Below, piece by piece: positions 8,228-11,428 of a stretch of 11,428 bases of DNA. Position 1 is the first letter of the stretch, and each line of letters starts with the position of its first letter. A program made the translations under genes and the position numbers. Under the pieces are notes generated by a model. The model ran no database searches and had not been told where the DNA came from. It worked only from the letters and a program-made list of their open reading frames with translations. Source of the stretch: Bacteroidota bacterium (GTDB lineage: Bacteria; Bacteroidota; Bacteroidia; Bacteroidales; P3); the NCBI GenBank assembly GCA_030540495.1, contig JAUNWC010000019.1:1-11428 (forward strand), read 5' to 3'.

Positions 8228-8235
8228 CAAATATA
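8228..8235 (-). promoter_or_regulatory. Putative -7 box (TATATTTG) for the glycogen fusion gene
   Basis: On the minus strand TATATTTG matches the Bacteroidota -7 consensus TAnnTTTG and is followed by CAAC. It lies 31 bases before the ATG at 8196 and would give a leader of roughly 25 bases. I see no TTTG at the expected 17-23 bases upstream, so the -33 element is weak or absent. This would drive the whole five-gene cluster. Confidence 0.45.
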
Positions 8236-8288
8236 AAAAAGTTTTTTGTAAATTTTTGTTTTTTTCTGTTTTGGAATTTAAAATATTG

Positions 8289-8296
8289 TAAATTTG
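8289..8296 (+). promoter_or_regulatory. Putative -7 box (TAAATTTG) for mutA
   Basis: TAAATTTG matches the Bacteroidota -7 consensus and lies 43 bases before the mutA ATG. A TTTG at 8270-8273 is the nearest -33 candidate, but its 15-base spacing is shorter than usual. The box mirrors the one on the opposite strand at 8228-8235: GTTGCAAA (8224-8231) and TTTGCAAC (8293-8300) form an inverted pair across the divergent region. Confidence 0.4.
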
Positions 8297-8339
8297 CAAC
8301 TTTGTAAGAGTATAAACAAACACTAATATATCAAATCTT

Positions 8340-10193
8340 ATGAATGATAATAAATTGTTTAATGAGTTTCCACCTGTCACTACTGAGCAGTGGGAAGCCG
8401 TAATAGAAAAAGACTTAAAAGGAGCCGATTATAACAAGAAACTTATATGGAAAACCAATGAAGGTTTTGATGTAAAGCCTTATTATAGAGCCAATGATAT
8501 AGAGAATTTGGAATATTTGCAAAACAATCCAAGTCAAGAACCTTTTGTAAGAGGATACAATGCAAAGGACAATTCTTGGGATGTTAGACAAGACTTTGAT
8601 TCAGAGGATTTGTCTTATCAAAATGCTATGATGCTACAAGCCTTAGAAAGAGGAGCAAACTCCATAGGTATAAATGCCACAAAGGTAGAAAAGAAAGAGG
8701 ATTTTGCTATTCTTTTCAAGGATGTAAAGTTGGATATTATCAAAGTCAATTTCCTAAAATCCAAAAATTTCCTTAGCCTTTTGAAAATGTATTGTGAGTT
8801 TTTGCAACAAAACAATATCAATACCGCTGAGGTAGAGGGAAGTATTAACTTTGATATTTTTGCATACGCACTAAAACACGGCGGTTATTACTCTTCTTTG
8901 CAAAACGATATGCAGGAATTAGAAGAAATAATAACCTTTGCAAAAGAAAACTTGCCAAAGTTTAAGGTAATAAACATCAATGCCATTGTTTTCAAAGACG
9001 CTGGCTCCAATATTACCCAAGAGTTAGGTTTTGCTCTTTCGTTGGCTAATGAATATGTGGCTATGCTAACCGACAAAGGCTTTGCTTTAAAGGATATTAC
9101 CTCTCGTCTTATGTTTTCTTTTGCCACAGGGAGCGACTACTTTTTGGAAATAGCCAAATTGCGTTCTGCACGTCTTTTGTGGTCAAATATTATAGAGCAG
9201 TACGAGAGTGCAACACCCCAAGATGCAAAAAGTTATATACACACAGAAAACACCTTATATAACAAAACAATTTTTGATGCTCACGTCAATTTACTAAGGA
9301 CTACCACCGAAACTATGTCCTCTGTTATAGCAGGAGCAGATTCCATTAGTGTAAAACCTTTTGATGTTGCACTAAAGGAAAGCGATGAGTTTTCTTTGAG
9401 ACTTGCCCTTAATCAACAAATACTGCTTAAAGAGGAGTCTTATTTGGACAAAATAGTAGACCCTTCCTCTGGCTCCTATTATATAGAGACACTTACTAAC
9501 AACATTAGCGAAAAGGCTTGGGAAATCTTCCAACAAATAGAGGCTATGGGTGGTTATGCTAAGGCAATAGAGAATAATTCCATACAAGACAAAATAGAGG
9601 AGATGTCCAACCTTGTAGCAAAAGATATAGCCAAGAGAAAGAAGGTTTTGGTAGGTACTAATCAATATCCTAACCTTATGGAAAAGGAAATAGATTATAA
9701 GAGGAAAGAATGTTGCTCAAAGGCAGAGAAAAATTCCTTTAAACCTCTATGTTTCAACCGTGAGGCTTTGCCTTTTGAGAAACTTAGATTAGAGGTTATT
9801 TCGGCTAAGAAAGTGCCAACTGTCTTCCTATTGCTTTATGGCAATTTGTCTATGCGTACGGCAAGAGCAGGTTTTGCAAGCAACTTCTTTGGAGTAGCCG
9901 GTTACGAAATAGCCAACAACAAAGGCTTTGACACCATAGACGAGGCAGCCGAGGCTATTATTAAGGCAAATAATGATATACTTGTATTATGCTCCTCGGA
10001 TGATGAATACCCTGAACTTGTTAGGGCTATTTTGCCAAAAATAAAGGGAAAGATACAACATATTATAGTGGCGGGTAACCCAGCCGATGAAATCAAACAA
10101 GAGTTTGACCAAGCAGGCGTTACAGACTATATTAACGTAAGGACAAATGCTTTAGAAAGTTTGACAAAGTATAACAAAGAACTTATAAATTAG
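8340..10193 (+). CDS. mutA: Methylmalonyl-CoA mutase small (beta) subunit
   Basis: Non-catalytic partner of the B12-dependent mutase that interconverts succinyl-CoA and (R)-methylmalonyl-CoA, the route to propionate in Bacteroidales. The 617-residue length fits MutA. The N-terminus LFNEFPPVTTEQWEAVIEKD (6-25) and the segments WKTNEGFDVKPYYR (37-50) and VDPSSGSYYIETLT (373-386) are characteristic of the family. A TIM-barrel region spans about 40-430. The C-terminal flavodoxin-like domain (about 490-617) has no DxHxxG cobalamin motif: the position reads GNLSMRTARAG (501-511). This fits the small subunit, which does not bind B12, rather than the catalytic MutB. The start has no Shine-Dalgarno sequence, as is common in the phylum. 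Unusually, mutB does not follow: the gene ends at a strong terminator and a radical SAM gene comes next. The catalytic subunit must therefore be encoded elsewhere. Confidence 0.95.
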   Translation: MNDNKLFNEFPPVTTEQWEAVIEKDLKGADYNKKLIWKTNEGFDVKPYYRANDIENLEYLQNNPSQEPFVRGYNAKDNSWDVRQDFDSEDLSYQNAMMLQALERGANSIGINATKVEKKEDFAILFKDVKLDIIKVNFLKSKNFLSLLKMYCEFLQQNNINTAEVEGSINFDIFAYALKHGGYYSSLQNDMQELEEIITFAKENLPKFKVININAIVFKDAGSNITQELGFALSLANEYVAMLTDKGFALKDITSRLMFSFATGSDYFLEIAKLRSARLLWSNIIEQYESATPQDAKSYIHTENTLYNKTIFDAHVNLLRTTTETMSSVIAGADSISVKPFDVALKESDEFSLRLALNQQILLKEESYLDKIVDPSSGSYYIETLTNNISEKAWEIFQQIEAMGGYAKAIENNSIQDKIEEMSNLVAKDIAKRKKVLVGTNQYPNLMEKEIDYKRKECCSKAEKNSFKPLCFNREALPFEKLRLEVISAKKVPTVFLLLYGNLSMRTARAGFASNFFGVAGYEIANNKGFDTIDEAAEAIIKANNDILVLCSSDDEYPELVRAILPKIKGKIQHIIVAGNPADEIKQEFDQAGVTDYINVRTNALESLTKYNKELIN

Positions 10194-10228
10194 TTATTTT
10201 TTTTCATAATTTTAAATTTTAATTTTGG

Positions 10229-10262
10229 CGGGTACCCTTTGCAAGAGGTACTCGTTTTTTTT
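10229..10262 (+). terminator. Intrinsic terminator after mutA
   Basis: CGGGTACC (10229-10236) pairs with GGTACTCG (10247-10254) as an 8-bp stem containing one G-T pair, around a loop that can itself pair CTT with AAG. Eight T residues (10255-10262) follow. It lies 36 bases after the mutA stop and marks mutA as the last gene of its transcript. Confidence 0.85.
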
Positions 10263-10304
10263 GAGAAAAATATGTTTTGTTTTTATATGTAGGTAGAATT
10301 GTTG

Positions 10305-10312
10305 TAATTTTG
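10305..10312 (+). promoter_or_regulatory. Putative -7 box (TAATTTTG) for the radical SAM gene
   Basis: TAATTTTG matches TAnnTTTG, 38 bases before the ATG at 10351 and just past the mutA terminator, so an independent promoter is expected here. The nearest TTTG upstream (10276-10279) is 25 bases away, slightly beyond the usual spacing. Confidence 0.45.
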
Positions 10313-10350
10313 CCAACGTATTAACAAGAGTAAAAAAGAATTATTGATAT

Positions 10351-11118
10351 ATGTTGTTTGAAGAAATAATAGTAGGTCCTATACATTCTCGGAGACTTGG
10401 CACAAGTCTTGGTGTCAATGTTTTGCCTACAGAGAAGAAATACTGTTCCTTTGATTGTGTTTATTGTGAATGTGGGTGGAACGAAATAGATACTCGCTCA
10501 CACGTAGGCTTTAACGAAAGAAAGAAAATCAAAGAGGCACTTGAACAATGGTGCAATAGCCACTCTGAACAAGAGAGGGTAAAGGTGGATAGTATAACTT
10601 TTTCGGGCAATGGTGAGCCTACACTTCACCCAGAAATACTTGGCATAGTGGAAGATGTAATATCATTGCGTAATAAATTTTTGCCTAAGGCTAAGGTTAC
10701 CATTCTTACTAATTCTACTAATATATATAAGGAGGATGTAAATAAGGCTTTGCACCTAATAGACAACCCTATTCTCAAAATAGATGCGGGTACTTCTGAG
10801 ATGTATAAACGCATAAACAAACCAGTAAGTGCGAGTTTTAAAGATATAAAAAAAGGTCTTAGAGAATTTGGAGAAAAAGCCATAATACAAACTATTCTTC
10901 TAAGAAGTAAAAACAAAGCAGAAGAGATAAACAACACCACAGAAGAGGAGTTTTCGGCTTGGTTGGAATTTATCAAGGAAATAAAACCTCGTATGGTTAT
11001 GCTATATGTTATAGACAGAGCAACACCAGATAAAGACCTTATAAAATTGGAAAAAGAAGAAATGGAGAGTTTTGCCAATAGAGTAAGAGCCTTAGGCATC
11101 AAAACAGAATGCTACTAA
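10351..11118 (+). CDS. Radical SAM protein, COG0731-like
   Basis: Iron-sulfur radical S-adenosylmethionine enzyme of 255 residues. The cluster motif is CSFDCVYC at 32-39 (Cys32, Cys36 and Cys39, spacing C-x3-C-x2-C), with a further Cys41 in CECG. The SAM-contacting loop SGNGEPT is at 85-91, and the family-typical opening GPIHSRRLGTSLGVN is at 9-23. The C-terminal half completes a partial TIM barrel, with no extra cluster-binding (SPASM) cysteines visible. This compact form is widespread in Bacteroidota and distantly related to the tRNA-wybutosine enzyme TYW1, but its substrate is unknown as far as I can tell. The start is the first ATG after the terminator, with a purine-rich stretch upstream (AGAGTAAAAAAGAA). 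It sits alone between the mutA terminator and a long repeat region; a shared function with mutA is not indicated. Confidence 0.92.
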   Translation: MLFEEIIVGPIHSRRLGTSLGVNVLPTEKKYCSFDCVYCECGWNEIDTRSHVGFNERKKIKEALEQWCNSHSEQERVKVDSITFSGNGEPTLHPEILGIVEDVISLRNKFLPKAKVTILTNSTNIYKEDVNKALHLIDNPILKIDAGTSEMYKRINKPVSASFKDIKKGLREFGEKAIIQTILLRSKNKAEEINNTTEEEFSAWLEFIKEIKPRMVMLYVIDRATPDKDLIKLEKEEMESFANRVRALGIKTECY

Positions 11119-11143
11119 GTTTTTATTAAAGTTTTTATAGGTT

Positions 11144-11158
11144 GAAGGCTGTGGCTTC
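11144..11158 (+). repeat. Small hairpin, first copy (imperfect)
   Basis: GAAGGC-TGT-GGCTTC, a 6-base stem with one G-G mismatch and a 3-base loop. It is preceded by ATAGGTT (11137-11143) and followed by TTATAGGTTAGC, so it has the same layout as the better copy at 11188-11202. Confidence 0.55.
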
Positions 11159-11160
11159 TT

Positions 11161-11190
11161 ATAGGTTAGCATAGGTTGTTGTAGGTTGGA
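11161..11190 (+). repeat. Tandem decamers, first block
   Basis: Three in-phase 10-base units: ATAGGTTAGC, ATAGGTTGTT, GTAGGTTGGA (starting 11161, 11171, 11181). The exact 10-base period is close to one helical turn. Confidence 0.8.
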
Positions 11191-11202
11191 GCCGTTGGCT
11201 CC
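11188..11202 (+). repeat. Small perfect hairpin, second copy
   Basis: GGAGCC-GTT-GGCTCC: perfect 6-bp stem and triplet loop. The same stem recurs at 11326-11340 with loop AAA. Confidence 0.8.
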
Positions 11203-11203
11203 T

Positions 11204-11250
11204 ATAAGTTAGCATAAGTTAGCATAGGTTATTATAGGTTAAGATAGGAG
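11204..11250 (+). repeat. Tandem decamers, second block
   Basis: In-phase units ATAAGTTAGC, ATAAGTTAGC, ATAGGTTATT, ATAGGTTAAG and partial ATAGGAG, starting at 11204, 11214, 11224, 11234 and 11244. The first two are identical, which suggests slippage or recent duplication. The right arm of the inverted repeat lacks one of them. Confidence 0.85.
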
Positions 11251-11372
11251 GGCAAAGCCGTTACATTTTGTCATACGCTTATAAAGTCTCCTATGCTAAC
11301 CTATAATAACCTATGCTAACTTATAGGAGCCAAAGGCTCCAACCTATGCTAACCTACCAACCGGCTTTGCCC
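11250..11372. repeat. 11-base perfect inverted repeat linking spacer and downstream flank
   Basis: GGGCAAAGCCG at 11250-11260 (in the spacer between the long arms) is the exact reverse complement of CGGCTTTGCCC at 11362-11372 (outside the right arm). Each copy can also fold alone as GGC-AAA-GCC or GGC-TTT-GCC. Because one copy is inside the loop of the long hairpin and the other outside it, simultaneous pairing would be pseudoknot-like. Confidence 0.7.
11326..11340 (+). repeat. Small perfect hairpin, third copy
   Basis: GGAGCC-AAA-GGCTCC, 6-bp stem with triplet loop, the inverted-arm counterpart of 11188-11202. The loop is the part that differs between the copies. Confidence 0.8.
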
Positions 11373-11376
11373 AATA

Positions 11377-11401
11377 AAACAGCCTGAGGCTGTTTTTTTT
11401 T
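11377..11401 (+). terminator. Intrinsic terminator closing the repeat region
   Basis: AAACAGCC (11377-11384), loop TGA, GGCTGTTT (11388-11395), with T-run 11393-11401. It is a strong plus-strand terminator, 259 bases after the radical SAM stop, so the repeat element would be carried on that mRNA's 3' end unless an earlier stop exists. It shares the GCC-nnn-GGC core of the repeat hairpins. Confidence 0.8.
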
Positions 11402-11428
11402 AATTGCCAATTAAAACTCAAATTTAAG

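Larger units (their letters stand above)
11184..11344. repeat. Long imperfect inverted repeat (arms of 67 and 57 bases)
   Basis: The left arm 11184-11250 and the reverse complement of the right arm 11288-11344 read the same, from GGTTGGAGCC to CATAGGAG or AGATAGGAG. There are two exceptions: one extra ATAAGTTAGC decamer in the left arm, and about three changed bases (G/T in the mini-hairpin loop, AAG/AGC near the inner end). The 37-base spacer 11251-11287 is largely non-repetitive. As RNA it would fold into a very long hairpin with a 10-base bulge; as DNA it could extrude a cruciform. Confidence 0.85.
11119..11376. repeat. Gene-free region filled by a composite decamer/hairpin repeat element
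   Basis: No ORF with coding character lies between the radical SAM stop and the terminator at 11377. From about 11137 the region is built from variants of a 10-base unit ATA(G/A)GTTAGC, interrupted by small triplet-loop hairpins, and then the same material inverted. The element is confined to the intergenic space. It could be an extragenic palindromic repeat of a family dispersed in this genome, a long structured 3' untranslated region, or a protein-binding array. The sequence alone does not decide between these. Confidence 0.8.

Noticed and set aside
9372..9665. Minus-strand 97-codon ORF opposite mutA
   Set aside because: It is antisense to conserved MutA sequence and has no promoter or recognisable domain.
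10626..11102. Minus-strand 158-codon Ser/Leu-rich ORF
   Set aside because: It is fully antisense to the radical SAM gene, whose cluster motif and SGNGEPT loop prove the sense strand.
11137..11360. Possible CRISPR array
   Set aside because: The units are 10 bases, contiguous and variable, with inverted copies. There are no uniform repeats of 24-47 bases separated by unique spacers, and no cas genes.
11137..11401. Insertion sequence or MITE with target-site duplication
   Set aside because: No transposase is present, and I could not find matching terminal inverted repeats with flanking direct repeats. The inverted arms are internal and unequal. A non-autonomous element stays possible but unproven.

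Overview
The window looks like chromosomal DNA from a low-GC member of the Bacteroidota, probably Bacteroidales. The gene set fits that phylum: a GT3-type glycogen synthase fused to an alpha-glucan phosphorylase, an M64 (IgA-type) metallopeptidase, a MORN/YwqK-type secreted protein, and the small subunit of B12-dependent methylmalonyl-CoA mutase. Starts have weak or no Shine-Dalgarno sequences, and several upstream regions carry the Bacteroidota -7 box TAnnTTTG.

Minus strand, 8196 down to 446: five closely packed genes that probably form one operon. In transcription order they are the 1389-residue glycogen synthase/phosphorylase fusion, a GmhB/HisB-like HAD phosphatase, a YwqK-family secreted repeat protein, a secreted M64 peptidase, and uracil-DNA glycosylase (ung). 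Gaps are 7 to about 47 bases. Only the fusion speaks clearly to one pathway (glycogen metabolism); the others look like a housekeeping mix sharing a transcript. Further down the same strand, 328-50 encodes a short secreted or anchored protein of unknown function. It lies behind a near-ideal Bacteroidota promoter and a leader hairpin and may be a broken gene.

Plus strand, 8340 to 11118: mutA, diverging from the glycogen gene across a 143-base promoter region, then a clear intrinsic terminator, then a radical SAM protein of the COG0731 type. mutB, normally next to mutA in this phylum, is not here.

Right end, 11119-11428: no gene. It holds an elaborate repeat element made of ATAGGTTAGC-like decamers and small triplet-loop hairpins. 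These are arranged as a long imperfect inverted repeat (arms 11184-11250 and 11288-11344) with a possible loop-to-tail pairing (11250-11260 with 11362-11372), and a strong intrinsic terminator closes the region. This is the part of the window least explained by known gene families. I saw no tRNA, rRNA, CRISPR array, transposase or phage gene.
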